Source: Lepiota brunneoincarnata (lineage: Eukaryota; Basidiomycota; Agaricomycetes; Agaricales; Agaricaceae). From it: DNA of 64,000 bases. Below are positions 11,891 through 23,257 of the stretch, piece by piece. The notes beneath the pieces were generated by a model, which did no database searches, had not been told where the DNA came from, and worked only from the letters and a program-made list of their open reading frames with translations. The translations under genes and the position numbers were made by a program. Location of the stretch: positions 2,418,001 through 2,482,000 of the forward strand of contig JAEBUN010000002.1 in NCBI GenBank assembly GCA_023014365.1, in the 5' to 3' direction. Position 1 is the stretch's first letter. Every line of letters starts with the position of its first letter.

Positions 11891-13356
11891 TGACGGGAAG
11901 CGATGGTCCGCTGTTCGTTACGCTCGGGATGTTCATCATCGACGAATTCGAATTCAAGGACGAAGAGGGGAAGCCGACCGGGAGATCACAGAAATCACAG
12001 GAAAGGGATACTAATTCCCGGCTCGATCACCGAAGGGCTGAAGTAGCGATCTTTTGTTCCAGATTGGTGGGGGAGGCACGTATGCGGTTATAGGAGCGCG
12101 AATATGGTCAGAATCCTTTTTTAATATCAAATTAAAGGAACTATCCTGCATGAACCTTATAGGCTCCCCCCTGACAAGATTGGAATGCTCGTGGATAAGG
12201 GCCACGACTTTCCCGGAGAGGTTCGAGAGAAGCTACTTGGCTATGGCCAGGAGATGTGGATGTTTAGGGACCAGCCCCACTGTCCGACCGCACGGGCGCT
12301 CAATTCGTACTACGGGGATCACAGACAGTACGTGCTCGTCGCTCGAATTGTTCGTTGTGCTGCAACACCTGACACTGGCTCGCAGCTTCAGGTACTTGAC
12401 GGATCGTATCCGTATCACTCCTCGGGACATTGACGGAACGAAACTGGGACGACCTCACTCTCTGCACTTCATCTGTTCTCCAAACCGGGCCAAGCAAGTA
12501 CTCTCTGAAGTCCAGGAAGTGAATGATTGGAAGCCCATTGTCATTTATGAACCCATCCCTGTAACAACTATTCTTCTCGGCCCAACACCGAATGAGTTCC
12601 TCATCTGGCTTTCGAATAGGACAGCTGTATTCCTGAAGCGTTACCCACGCTGAGGGAGGTCCTTCAATACGTTGACATCCTCAGGTACGTGTATGTTATC
12701 ACCGGTTGAAGAGTCGCAGCCACCCTCGAGCTTCATAGCCCAAACGCAGAGGAAGCATTCGCCCTACTTTCCCTTCCTCTCCCTCCAACCAAATCAACAA
12801 TCGAACAAGCGGCGTCCCAGTTCTTAGACTTTGGCATTGCCGCTGGAGGACATGGGTCGGTAATTATACGTAGTGGCCGGCTAGGAGCCTATGTAAAATC
12901 CTGGGGAATGAGTGGCGCCTGGGTTGACGCCTATTGGACTGAGAGTGAAGAGGATGCCAAGCACATAGTAGATGTGACCGGTAGGTACTTGAGCAAAATC
13001 TTTCGAATAAGGGTAGAGTTTAACCGTAGCTCAGGTGCTGGAAACAGCTTCCTGGGTGGGTTGGCAGCTGGTCTTACCTATACAGAGGGGAGTGTATACG
13101 ACGGTGAGTCCATTCGAGTTGTCCTAGAAGATATCTGTGTCCCAATCCTGGCAGCGGCACTCTTTGGTGCAGTTTCTGCGTCCTTTACGATTGAACAAGA
13201 AGGATTACCGGTCATGACACCCAACCCCGAAAGTCACGACTGGCCATTCTGGAATGGGGATTCTGCGTGGACGCGGCTTGAGGAGTTGCGCAAGAAGGCC
13301 ACAGCAAGTGAGATAAATACATGTACAAGGGATACCCGGATATTACAGGATGGTGA
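11891..13356 (+). CDS. PfkB-family carbohydrate kinase, Mak32-like
   Basis: Begins MTGSDGPLFVTLGMFIIDEF. Conserved pieces follow across several exons: IGGGGTYAVIGARIWLPPDK, HSLHFICSP, IVIYEPIPDSCIPEALP, LQYVDILSPNAEEA and, near the end, DVTGAGNSFLGGLAAGL, which is PfkB signature 2 with the anion hole and a position normally holding the catalytic Asp; here the motif reads GAGN instead of GAGD. In yeast, Mak32 is needed for structural stability of L-A virus particles; the substrate is unknown. The 3' end is uncertain. A 41-nt GTGAGA...TTACAG intron (13,308-13,348) gives TGA at 13,354-13,356; without it the frame runs to 13,507 across the antisense NC2-beta exon. The first intron has no visible GT donor (see findings). 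Confidence 0.75.
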
Positions 13357-13366
13357 ACGCGGTGTG

Positions 13367-14025
13367 CTATTGTTGAGTAGATTGGAACTTGGCACGACTT
13401 GCGGCAAAGAGCTCTTCTTGTTTCGCAAGCAATTCCTCCTCCGTCATCCCCGACTGCTCGAATTTCGAAACCTTCTTTTCGCGATCCTATGCAGAAACTT
13501 AGTGTGATTGAGAATTTCACATGGGTTGGACAGACCTTTTGCTGCTGCTTGTGGTCCTTTAGCACGTCTTCAACCTCGGTCGTGAAGGAGTCAAAGCCCA
13601 GACGCTGAAGTTGGCGATGAGGTGAGCGGTCACGGTTATTCGCGGGGACGTACCTTGAGGGCACTGATAATATGCTCGGGTGCAATCGTTTTCTTGGATT
13701 CTTGTTCGCAGATCTCGTTCGCTTCCGATGAAATTAAATGTATGAATTCTGTAGATGGACCAGAGATGAGCTCAAGGCGAAGTGGAGAAGAGCGGGGTTT
13801 TCACTTCACCTACACAACACTCGATCACCAAATCACGCGTCTCCTTTGCACAGACAACATCGCCCGGTAGTAGTTCTATGGAGGGCAACGCGCGGGGGTG
13901 GTGAATCGTCAACAGCGAGTTGGAGAGTGAAACAACATACCTGAGATCATTTTTGACACCGTCGCCTTGGGAAGCGAGAGGTCGTCGTCGCCCGGTGCTC
14001 CAGAGTGGCCCTCACGATCTGACAT
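13367..14025 (-). CDS. NCB2: Negative cofactor 2 subunit beta (Dr1), histone-fold protein
   Basis: Five exons (14025-13941, 13875-13810, 13748-13654, 13604-13536, 13486-13367) join in phase to 144 residues. The order is a short Asp-rich N-terminus, the histone fold (LSLPKATVSKMISELLPGD, VCAKETRDLVIECCVEFIHL, ANEICEQESKKTIAPEHIIS), and the conserved extension ALKRLGFDSFTTEVEDVL with a Gln/Lys-rich helix. This is the Dr1/NC2-beta pattern; with NC2-alpha (Bur6/DRAP1) it clamps TBP on DNA and blocks TFIIA/TFIIB entry, and it also represses Pol III genes. It is divergent from the SmF gene (114 bp between starts) and tail-to-tail with the Mak32-like gene. Confidence 0.92.
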
Positions 14026-14139
14026 GGTGAAAGGAGGAAATGGAGGAGTGGAGGGGAGCGAGTATGAGAACCTGGAGGAGGCAGGAAATGCACAACTTTA
14101 TCCAAATCCGCACGTGCCCCTTCCAGATCCCATACCACC

Positions 14140-14593
14140 ATGTCCGTGAGTCTCTCCAGCGATCTTGTGTCCTCTTGTCGCCCTCACAATTCAGACAGGT
14201 CAACCCAGTCAATCCAAAGCCTTTTTTGCAAGAACTTACGGGAAAGCCTGTCTTTGTTCGCCTAAAATGGGGTCTTGAGTACAAAGGCTTCCTGGTCAGC
14301 ACTGATGGATACATGAACCTCCAGGTATGTCGCTCAACGCCATAATTCTTGTTGCTGACTCCACGTTATAAAGCTTGCCAACACTGAAGAGTTCCAGGAT
14401 GGGAAATCAAATGGCGCCTTGGGCGAAGTGTTTATTCGGTAAACTATCTCTTCTCATTTCCATGATTTGAGACATTCGGTAACAAATCTCTCAGGTGCAA
14501 CAATGTGCTCTATATAATAAGTGACCTTTTGTCCCTACCAAGAACTACTAATTCACAAAACTCTGTCTTTACAGAGAAGCGTCGCTGGAATGA
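14140..14593 (+). CDS. SMF1: U snRNP core protein SmF
   Basis: Exons 14140-14145, 14199-14324, 14374-14438, 14495-14516 and 14573-14593 give 79 residues, the normal SmF size. Sm motif 1 is [20 protein letters not shown] with DGYMNLQLANTEEF, and Sm motif 2 is [13 protein letters not shown]. SmF joins SmE and SmG in the heptameric ring of U1, U2, U4 and U5 snRNPs. The last intron is unusual. To obtain the family-like ending [14 protein letters not shown] the splice must run from AT at 14517 (ATAAGT) to AC at 14572. A normal GT-AG pair (14521-14574) is also available but gives a non-conserved tail ending at 14693. Promoter shared with NC2-beta is likely. Confidence 0.88.
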
Positions 14594-14818
14594 GGCGGAT
14601 CCTTGGGTGGGCCCGGGTGAGAGAGAGGAGGGTTTTCCCAACCTGACCGTACAAGATCGAGTAGCTGCTCGCGCCAAGGGTTGTACTGTTTAGAAGGATA
14701 TATCATGGGGCTGTTTCGCTCGTCTCTTATCGCGATGTTGGAATGACTCCTCCTAGTCATCATTTTGTTCCCACGATTTCTTTTGTTATTGAAAATACAT
14801 CTCTTGAGTCACATCATC

Positions 14819-14853
14819 TACCACCACCACCACCACCATCACCACCACCACTA
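14819..14853 (+). repeat. CCA/CAC trinucleotide microsatellite
   Basis: About ten copies of a CAC/CCA triplet, interrupted once by CAT, lie just upstream of the LLPH-like start codon at 14868, so they are probably in its 5' leader. Confidence 0.9.
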
Positions 14854-14867
14854 CCAGCCCACACGCA

Positions 14868-15536
14868 ATGGCAAAATCAACCAGGTCCAAGGTCAAGAGG
14901 GCCTTCCGATCTAAAAAGCGCGAATCAGGCGTGTATGCAGCAGCAGAAGCCCTACGAGTGCAGCGCCTCAACACAAGACTGCGCCAGGTTCTGAAGAAGG
15001 ACGAGAATGCAGACGTAGAGGCAAACGCAGCGGAAGAAAAGGCAGAGGATCCAGGTTGGTACTGGTTTGCACATTTTGGCATGCTGGACCCCGACGATAT
15101 CACCTCGGATAACCTTTCTTCCACTCCTACTCGCATCTGGGAAGGGGCTACCCTCCTGGAATCCATATTCCCTCGGGCCGCCTCGTCGTTCCATAATTCA
15201 CAGCATCATTTGACTCAGTCGATAATCCATCATTAACATCCTCCTTCCTGACAGCCCTCGCCACGCCCGCAGACGAGCAGGCGATTGACGCTGGTTCGAT
15301 TATTTTGTCCCAATTTTGTATCATTTCGCCCAACAGACATACTCTCATCAGATCCAATGCAAGTCGACTCCGAGTTGCAATCCAAGCGGATATCAACGCA
15401 TGGCCCTCGTAGTTCGAGAAGAGAAGAGTGGAGAAAATCAAAGGGAATGGCGCCGCGTCCTACCCCACATGGGGTGAACCGGCAGGGAGGTATAGCAGCT
15501 CGGCGGCGAGCCGGTCGTCCGAAGCGGAGGAGATGA
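14868..15536 (+). CDS. LLPH-like (DUF2423) nucleolar basic protein
   Basis: Exons 14868-15054, 15255-15293 and 15337-15536 join in phase to 141 residues. The N-terminus MAKSTRSKVKRAFRSKKRE is the hallmark of the family that includes yeast Ybl028c and animal LLP homolog, small basic nucleolar proteins found with pre-60S particles. The C-terminus (ISTHGPRSSRREEWRKSKG, then a run of Arg/Lys) matches the second conserved block. The first intron, about 200 nt, is long for this region and may hide a small exon. The function in ribosome assembly is inferred from family membership only. Confidence 0.82.
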
Positions 15537-15684
15537 GGACATGTTGTATCATGTATCGTATCCAATCCAATCCTAGAAAACATACTTATTCCATGTCTTT
15601 TGTGGTGATGCCTGCGGCCACCTATAGCGAAGATGCTCACCCTCAATCTCGCCTCTGGTCTCTTCATTTTTTTCGAGTACAATC

Positions 15685-16023
15685 ATGAGTCATTATCATA
15701 TCAACAGTGCCCATCGCCATCACCCCTCCGACCCTACACATAGCTTAGCTATCCTGGATAGGGTTAAAAGGGCTATCCGCACAACAAGTAAAGGCACCGC
15801 GACCTTGATGAGAAATCTAACTGACGGCGGTGTCTGCCAGGACCAGTTGCCCGTAACACACCATGCTTATGCTCTCACACGTCCCGTCCCAAACTATGAC
15901 CTTGAGAGCGTTGGCCGTATAGCGGCGCATATCAAACAAGGGAATTATTTTGTTGACAATTCAAGAAGAGAAAATCAACGGTGGGGCCGCATACCGCACG
16001 CGGGGTACCATGTATTGCATTGA
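15685..16023 (+). CDS. Hypothetical protein, 112 residues
   Basis: An intronless ORF starting MSHYHINSAHRHHPSDPTH and ending HAGYHVLH, with TGA at 16021-16023. I recognise no domain. It is His-rich at the N-terminus, has a basic middle (LDRVKRAIRTTSKGTATL), no signal peptide and no membrane helix. It lies in a gap between two genes that both end toward it. The ORF could be chance or part of a 3' UTR; it is listed because a complete ATG-to-stop frame occupies most of the gap. Confidence 0.3.
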   Translation: MSHYHINSAHRHHPSDPTHSLAILDRVKRAIRTTSKGTATLMRNLTDGGVCQDQLPVTHHAYALTRPVPNYDLESVGRIAAHIKQGNYFVDNSRRENQRWGRIPHAGYHVLH

Positions 16024-16126
16024 GCCAAATACGTCTCCAGTGTAAATATCGGTGAAAACACAAGCTTATATCTCCCATTCTATACATAAAGATAGTCTCA
16101 ACACAGTTGAAAATATTCTTATAATA

Positions 16127-17997
16127 TTAGACTTTCTCTTCCGCTGATATGTCCTTTGCCTCTGCCACAGGTTCGGGCTCGTACGAGGCCAGGCTGAAGC
16201 CACTCTTTGAACACGGGGAGGAGTAAGCCGGCGATCTGGGGGTAGATGCTGGGTTCGCTTGAACGATTACAAATCCTCGGAGTACTTACGGGAATTCGGC
16301 CATGGTGATATGTTCTGTTGTAACGTGTACTTCTGGGCGTGTACACTGAGACCGTTCCCGCCGTGGACGCAGACGTGGGACGAGGCTCTGTCTCACAGTC
16401 TTACTTACGCTGATTTGTGACATGTCATGGACATACGCCTCTGACGCGCTAAATTCCATTAGCCGTATAACAGCACGGCAGGCTGCAATGGATCTGTTGC
16501 AAATACTGTTCAAGAGACTTGGGACCGCTGAGCCAACACACATACGTTATCATTGCAGCGGGAATCTACGAATGTGAGTCATTCCGTCAGCACCACTGTC
16601 GTCGGAGCGATTCATCAGAACACTCTCACCGTAGCGACCCTATCATCACCGATATGTTAGGAATAGTATATGACAGCATTGATTGAGTAAATACTCACAC
16701 ATTCATGGGCGCTGTAAAGAAGCAACATAACGACATGAGCACGAAAAAAAAACAAAAAGAATATGGACGAGCGAGCCGACCATTCAAATTTAGAACATTG
16801 AGGACCTGAGTAAGCAGATCCTAGGTCAGCGCTTGTCGTCCAGATTAAAAGTTGTAAGAACACCCACCGCTGGGATGCAATTCATCGTGAATGACACCAG
16901 GAAATATAGAAAGGCCGTCATGGAAGAGTAATTTCCAGAGATCCGTGTGTGCCGTGTGGCGACCCAATAATGCCGCAGTGGTGAAAATTAGGATGATCAA
17001 GTCAAAGCCCATGGCTAGGAATGTCGATATTAAATCAGGGCGGGCCGAGGGTAAATGACATACTGAAAAAGAAGGTGACATTGAGCAAGGACGGATTCGT
17101 CTGGGCAAGGGTACAAGTCTGAGTTCCGTCGTCCCATTTTGCTGTCACAATAAACATGGTTCGGTAGAGAAGGCCCCAATGCGCTAAACAGAGAACCCCA
17201 AGGACCGCTATGACTGGCTTCTTGCGATTCCATAAGGCAATACTGTCAAACCGTTAATGGGAGGTTCTAACTCGTGGTAAAATGAACATTTACGTTCTTA
17301 GCATAAGTGAAGTGGATGCGCATAATATGGTCATGTTTCCTGTCCACTGCGAAGAGGAGCCGAATGAGAAGCAAGATTAAGAGGGGTGAGGTACTTCTAC
17401 CTACCGAGTTGAAGGTGTATAGAGCCTGAGTGAGCGAGATTAAAGGTTTAGCACGGGAGGGGCGAGTCGACGAAATAGACCACTCACGCCACAGTTAATC
17501 TGAAAATCGGCGAGGCATATCAGTCAAGGGAGCAATAGGGGTCGCTGGCCACTCACTGGGACGGTGACAGTCGAAGAAATTATCCTGTTGGCAATCAGCG
17601 GGACCAGGATAACAATATACTCTGGCTTACAATCCAATAAACGAAAGTAGCATGCAGTAACGACAGAGAAAGAAAAAGACTGTGGGAGGGGTTAGGCCGA
17701 GTGGGGGATCAGAGGATAGGCGTACTCTGTCGTCAGAGTCAGTGTTCCAATAGGGGTGCTGAGAGTGTTGGTTACTTACCAAGGGCCATCGGAAGGAGCG
17801 ACGCCTGGTGATGAAAGACCATTCAAAATCGAAGTGCAGAGTGAGTTCCCAGATGTAGACACCGAAGAGAGCAAAGATGAGTTTTTCGAGAACCGCTGTC
17901 AAGGAAGTTGGTTATCCTCCAGCTTTGCGGCACTCGAGGGTTATGTAGATTCACCTGCATCTTTAGCAATCTCCAAAGGATTAGACCAGTTCACCAT
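16127..17997 (-). CDS. Multi-pass (about seven-helix) membrane protein of a basidiomycete-type family
   Basis: Many small exons on the minus strand. It starts MVNWSNPLEIAKDAAVLEKL (first exon 17997-17944, spliced in phase to AVLEKLIFALFGVYIWELTL) and ends with a cytoplasmic Ser/Pro/Glu tail reading DISAEEKV before TAA at 16127-16129. Hydrophobic segments are visible in order: LIFALFGVYIWELTL, FFFLCRYCMLLSFIGL, TGNMTILC..., a segment after NRKKPVIAVLGVLCL, FDLIILIFTTAALLG, one near VLNLNAP, and a last one before CRAVIRLMEFSAS. The motif DFEWSFITRRRSFRWP follows helix 1. The pattern resembles the abundant uncharacterised seven-helix membrane proteins of agaricomycetes; ligand or role is unknown. 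Exon ends in the middle were not all resolved. Confidence 0.65.
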
Positions 17998-18684
17998 CGC
18001 GATGGATTGGATCCGAGCCCGAGTTATGAAGCCTGCAAGGAGGAGTATAGTTTTCGGTGAGGACGGAGGAATCAAGATACATCTACTCCCCCCCTCCCAT
18101 TTTTATAGGCCAGAATGGGGAAGGGTTGACAAGGTTCTGGCCATTCAAATATAGTATTTCATATGCGAACTTTACACGCGCGCTCGTCTTTAGCGTGCGC
18201 TTTCAGTGTTTTTGTCAAATCAAATCATGATTCGTGGAGAGCGGGTGTTGTGAGACGAGAAGAGCATGAGCGCGTTTGGCAACATGGGTGACAGGCATTC
18301 CACCGGTGATGTTGTAGTATTACCTAACATCTGACATGGGTTTTTAATAGTCCAAGTCATATAAAAAAGTGAGCGTAAACCTTACTTACTGTGGTAAGTC
18401 GAAGGAAGGCTTGCTAAACCCCTTTGCTTCATGGAGGGCCATTATCAGTAGCGAATCGAATTGGCACAGGTGGAGAACCATTGCGATCATGATCTCGGCC
18501 TGCCGTCGCTTGTCTATCGTCCATCTGATGGAGGGGGTTAACTTTGCCGCGTAAGTTAAAAGGATGTAAGTACACACGGCCATGTTGGGTTCAAACCGTA
18601 CGGCACTGGTTTGTTTGGATACAGCACTAAGTATGTGGTTACAATGAATAAATACGTCTGAATAGGGTGAAGTAGAGAGGCACG
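17998..18684. other. Intergenic stretch, no gene seen
   Basis: This 690-bp stretch lies between the membrane-protein start and the BOP1 stop. Open frames here are the antisense of neighbours or lack any recognisable feature. It should hold the membrane-protein promoter and the BOP1 3' UTR. Confidence 0.5.
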
Positions 18685-21331
18685 TCAACCACACCACACC
18701 ACCACATTTCCATCTGCTCCTCCACTCACGAGCCAGGGTTGCCGACTGCACCATCTGATTTGTAAAACGCCTAAGCTTTGATTGACTTGATGCCCGCGTA
18801 AGATCTTCAGTGGCACGATCAGAGGGTCTGTCAGAAGATCGTTGTAGACCCGGCCGTGGAAAACCTGGATCGATCCATCGTCTGAGGATGACGCAAATAG
18901 TGGGTACGTCGGGTGGAAATGGACAGAGCGAATGGCACGTGTGTGGTATCTGGGTCCGTTGAGCAATGACTAAAGCTAGGTTCAAAAAGTCATACCTCAG
19001 GCTCTTGTAGGGTTTGTCGCTAAGCTCCAGGTCAAACCAACAAAGTTTACGATCGTAACCTCCCACAATAATGTGATCCCCCGAGGGATGGATATCCATG
19101 GAAGATATCCACTTGATACCAGGGGTCAGGGTCTTGAGGAGTTGTTGTTCTGCCAAATTGTAGATGCGCACATACTGTCGAGTCTATCTCAACAAATGAG
19201 GAATTGATTTGATATGGTTGTGAGGGATCGTCAGAAAGCTCACGGCGACAAAGAAGTGCGGCTTAGTAGGATGGAAAAGAACTGCCTGTATAGATCCCTT
19301 CACCTTTCTGAACGGGGCTTGCGAGTGCCTGCGAGATATCTGGTGCATCCATACACCGCTCTGCGTACCACCAGTGGCTGCGGAATGTTTGAGTGAAAGA
19401 ATAATGTGGCATGATGTACTCACAGACGCTTGCGACGTAATCTCCCCTGCGGTGCCAGGATACCTGAGTGGGTATTCCGGATGATGAAGGTAGGTGGACA
19501 GTAAGAATAGGGATATCAATCATCCAACTACTTGGTGACGCGGCATCCCATTTTACGGGTGAGGAAGTTGTGGGAGCAGGAAGAGGCGTTTCAGGTGCTA
19601 GCAAGGATTTTGTGAGAGAAAAATTGGCATCAGGCACGTTAGGAGGAATCAGAAAATGTAGTTCCTCCTCTCTGTCAAACAATTGTGAGGCCTGCAAAGC
19701 TAAGCGATCAGTGGTAGCGGAACTTACACTCCAACTATGATATAGCTAACATCCACTCTTGGGCACCATTCTATGACGCCGATCCTGCCTTTGAACGCCC
19801 ATCGTTTGACCTCACGTCCGATATTCACCTCCCATAGGCAAACAACTCCTCCTTCATCACCAGTCACGGCCCATGCACCGTCAGGGCTTATGCCCACACA
19901 ACGGGCACGCCCTTGGGTGTGAGTAAAGGATAGACTCTTGTAGTTAGGGAACGGTTTTAGAGTACTGGGGCTCGGTAATTTTGGGATCAAACTGTTGGGG
20001 TCGACTTTGAGCTTCACTCGTTGTACACGGGGTGCGAGGTACAAATCGAGCTGACGATTAAACCGCTCCTTGATAAAGTTGGCGTAGGCAGGTACCAGTC
20101 GGAGGGATGGGTACTTTTGTGGAAGGAAGTCCCGTTCTCGATCTTCTGGATCTTTGTTTTGCCATTCCTGTCGTTCTTCTTCAGTTGGGAGATACTCCTC
20201 TGGTGGGTTATAAGATTCTGAGTTTGTAGGAAGGTGGGGTTTGGGTGCCGGGGGAACAGGATGTAGTGCTGAAGGCTGATCCGACCAGATAGAGTACAAT
20301 TCCAATTTGTTGGTTGATCTCGGTTTATTAGGGACAATGCGGCCCTGGCGGATGGCGCGCACAATCTTCATGATCTGGTAGTTTCTGGTTAGAAATAAGC
20401 GGAGGTGAGTTGATGAAAAGCTACTTTGTGTTTCTCCCACTTGCTTGGTATCCACCGGCGCTTCGGGTCTGGGGCAGCAGATAATGGCATGACTTCTTCT
20501 TTTCCTGCGCCTGTGAACCACTCTATCATTGGTTCGTAAGGGTCATAGTTGGCATCAGAATTTTCGTTTTGATACAGCCGACGAATGATATCCAATTCCT
20601 CATCTGTTAAAGATCTGTCCATCTGTAAGTTCTTGTCAAAGGCTGATGTCCTATTAACGAGGGAAAACAATCAGGTTGTGCAGCCTCGGGCTGGGCAAGG
20701 AAACGAACCATGATTTAGGATCCTCCACCGTTGCCAGGAATTTGTCCAACTCATCCCCGCGAACCGGTCTGAGGACTCTCTTGCCGTTGATATCATAACC
20801 AACATGGGGCAGGTCATCATACCAGTGCATTGGTATGTTGCCCACCCGGTTCGGTGCCTGCGTGAAGTCAGCACGCATGTACTTCATTCCAGAGAGGGAG
20901 GGCCGCACATCTTCTGTCGAAGAGTCAGAATCGTAGTCTGGTTCTATTTCTGGGTATACACGTTTTGGCTGTCCAGTGATATCCGAAATCACTGTGTTTG
21001 CTTTTGGAAGAACGAGCGGGGAGGTGTCCGAGTCTTGTCCGTCAAAGTCAGTTGCGTCTTCGTCGCCTTCACTTCCGTCGCCTTCCTCGTCTCCATTATC
21101 GTCATCTTCATCTTCGTCATCTTCCTCTTCTTCTCCCTGTCTCTGGTCATCACTGTCGGTGTTAATCTGAGGAAACTCGTACACCTGACTGTTATCCGAG
21201 CTGGCGTCAGTGTCGCCCTCTTCGTCCGTCAGCATTTCCAGTTGGACTGAATTATGCGGAATACGAGATTCCGACTCATCGTCAGAATGTTTCCGCTTTT
21301 CGACGCGTCTGCGCATGCCGCCGACCACCAC
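18685..21331 (-). CDS. ERB1: Ribosome biogenesis protein BOP1/Erb1
   Basis: The N-terminus has an acidic, disordered region (long Glu/Asp runs coded by 21,170-21,050). The BOP1NT domain follows: [40 protein letters not shown], then the segment before the WD repeats with [20 protein letters not shown] and [22 protein letters not shown]40 repeats follow, for example [42 protein letters not shown] and [20 protein letters not shown], ending GADGNVVVW. Erb1 forms the PeBoW complex with Nop7/Pes1 and Ytm1/WDR12 and is required for ITS2 processing and 60S maturation in the nucleolus. ATG 21331 or 21316 may start the protein. It is head-to-head with ARP4 (130 bp between starts). Confidence 0.92.
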
Positions 21332-21461
21332 TGTTCAATGGAGGTCTGGTTTGCAAGAAAAAGTTTGATTGCCAGGCACGTGAGGCCAATAGCTTGTGAT
21401 AAAAACAGGTACAAGCGGGCGAGATACCCAACTTGGCAAAGACGCGGTCGGTCTGAAAAAG

Positions 21462-23257
21462 ATGGTTAACTATGGCGGAGGTATGTCTTTCGTAGCATCT
21501 CCGTGCAGGCTAACAACAAGGATACCTAGATGAAGTTTCTGCATTGGTAGTAGATATTGGGACGTCCTCAGTACGCGCGGGCTATGCAGGAGATGACACC
21601 CCCAAGGCCATTATACCCACCCATTATGGCTATCTGCCGACAAGCTCTGATTCAGATATCACAATGGGAGATTCCAATGACAGCAACCCATCCAATAAAT
21701 CAAAATACGCTAAGGTTTATGTTGGCCAGTCAGGGCCTTCGATCTGGAGAGAGGGCATGGAAGTTGGAAATCCCCTAGTGGATGGTCTCAGTAATATTAC
21801 CTGAATTTCAATCCTTTGCATATCATACTAACGTTAGGACCCGCAGTAAACGACTTCAGCCCTGTCAAAACACTAATTGAACACGCCGTCGTGGACGTTA
21901 TGCGCTGCAATCCTATTGAACACCCAGTCCTAGTCACCGAACCGACCTGGAATACACCTGCGAACCGCGAGCGCATGGCGGAGATTATGTTTGAAGAATT
22001 TCAAGCGCCAGCATTCTATATTGCTAATACTGGCGTCTTAAACGCGTAAGTTTTCGAGGAAATGGTTTCGTCGCTGTGCTTAGTGGGGGTTTTCGTTAGG
22101 TTTGCCGCTGGAAAAGGAACTGCATTTGTCGTCGATGTGGGTCAGACCATGGCAAGTGTAACACCGGTCGTTGATGGTTTTGTATTGCGCAAAGGCATGT
22201 CCTGACTCACATTTGTCATTACGCCACTAAAATAATCTCCACCAGGCTTGGTTTATTCATCACTTCCAAGACTCGTGCGCGCACATGCTCGTCACATCCT
22301 TATCAACCCTATCTCTGGCAGACTAGGTGCCGCGCTCATACCTCACCAGCTGATTGAGTCGAAATTTGTGAGTTTAAGTCAGTCCAAACTAGAATATATC
22401 AATTCAAAAAGAAGTGGATAGCCCGTCGATCTTAACGTACCCCCACAATTTACTCTTCACCAGGATCGGGTCTCCAGGACAACGGAGAGTTGGAGGCAAT
22501 GGGCAGAGGAACGGGAAATTGACGAATGGATCCAACATTGTGCTGCTGTTCTGGACCAAGGGTGGAACGACGCGTGGGTACTATCACAATCAAAGTAAGC
22601 ATTTGGCACTGACACCCTACTTTCTAGTGCTGCCCAATCCCGACCTCCACGACCATACGAATTCCCTACAGGATTTAACACTTACTTTGGCATGGAGCGA
22701 TTCCAGGTCGGTGAACAATTCTTCTGGCATTCGCCTGCCCTTGTGGTGCGCCTTTTACCCATTCTGCTTTAGTCTAGCCCCGCTCAAAACTGATATATAG
22801 GCATCAAATCCCAATCTGCCAAAAAATGTTCCCGCCCTCATAACCGAATCCCTTCGTGCTTGTGACGCTGAGATCCGTCAAGTGCTTATGGGGAATGTCG
22901 TGCTAACTGGTGGAGGGAGCCAATTCTCTGGTTTTGCTGATCGATTAAATAGCGAGCTAACGAGGACATTCCCTCACGTAAGTAAACCAGCTGGCGTTAT
23001 CATCGCATCAGCTGAGCCCCCGGGTCTTATATAAACACAGGCTAAAATCCATGCCCCTGGAAACCCTATTGAGCGAAGGTATGGTGGTTGGCTAGGGGGC
23101 AGTATTCTTGCTAGCTTGGGCACCTTTCATCAATTGTGGATTAGCAAGGAAGAGTGGCAGGTGCGTACATTATTCACAGGTCAAAAGCCAAGTCAACGTT
23201 CGATGATGCTGGTTCTAGGAACACGGGAAGGCTATCGTTGGCCAACGGTGTAAGTGA
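21462..23257 (+). CDS. ARP4: Actin-related protein Arp4 (NuA4/INO80/SWR1 subunit)
   Basis: The first exon is only 19 nt (21462-21480, MVNYGG), followed by a spliced join to [20 protein letters not shown], the actin phosphate-1 loop. Other actin-fold pieces are [60 protein letters not shown] (phosphate 2), [19 protein letters not shown] (adenosine loop) and [20 protein letters not shown]. An Asp/Ser/Asn-rich insert after GYLPT and the short C-terminus ([12 protein letters not shown] at 23255-23257) fit Arp4/BAF53 rather than conventional actin. Arp4 is shared by the NuA4, INO80 and SWR1 chromatin complexes and contacts nucleosomes. About nine short introns are present. Confidence 0.92.

Noticed and set aside
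13357..13507. Read-through extension of the Mak32-like protein
   Set aside because: The extra 50 residues are the antisense of the last NC2-beta exon and carry no family motif; a spliced stop at 13,354-13,356 is preferred, though its 41-nt intron is short.
20976..21250. Plus-strand Val/Ser-rich ORFs opposite BOP1
   Set aside because: They are antisense shadows of the Glu/Asp-run region of BOP1.
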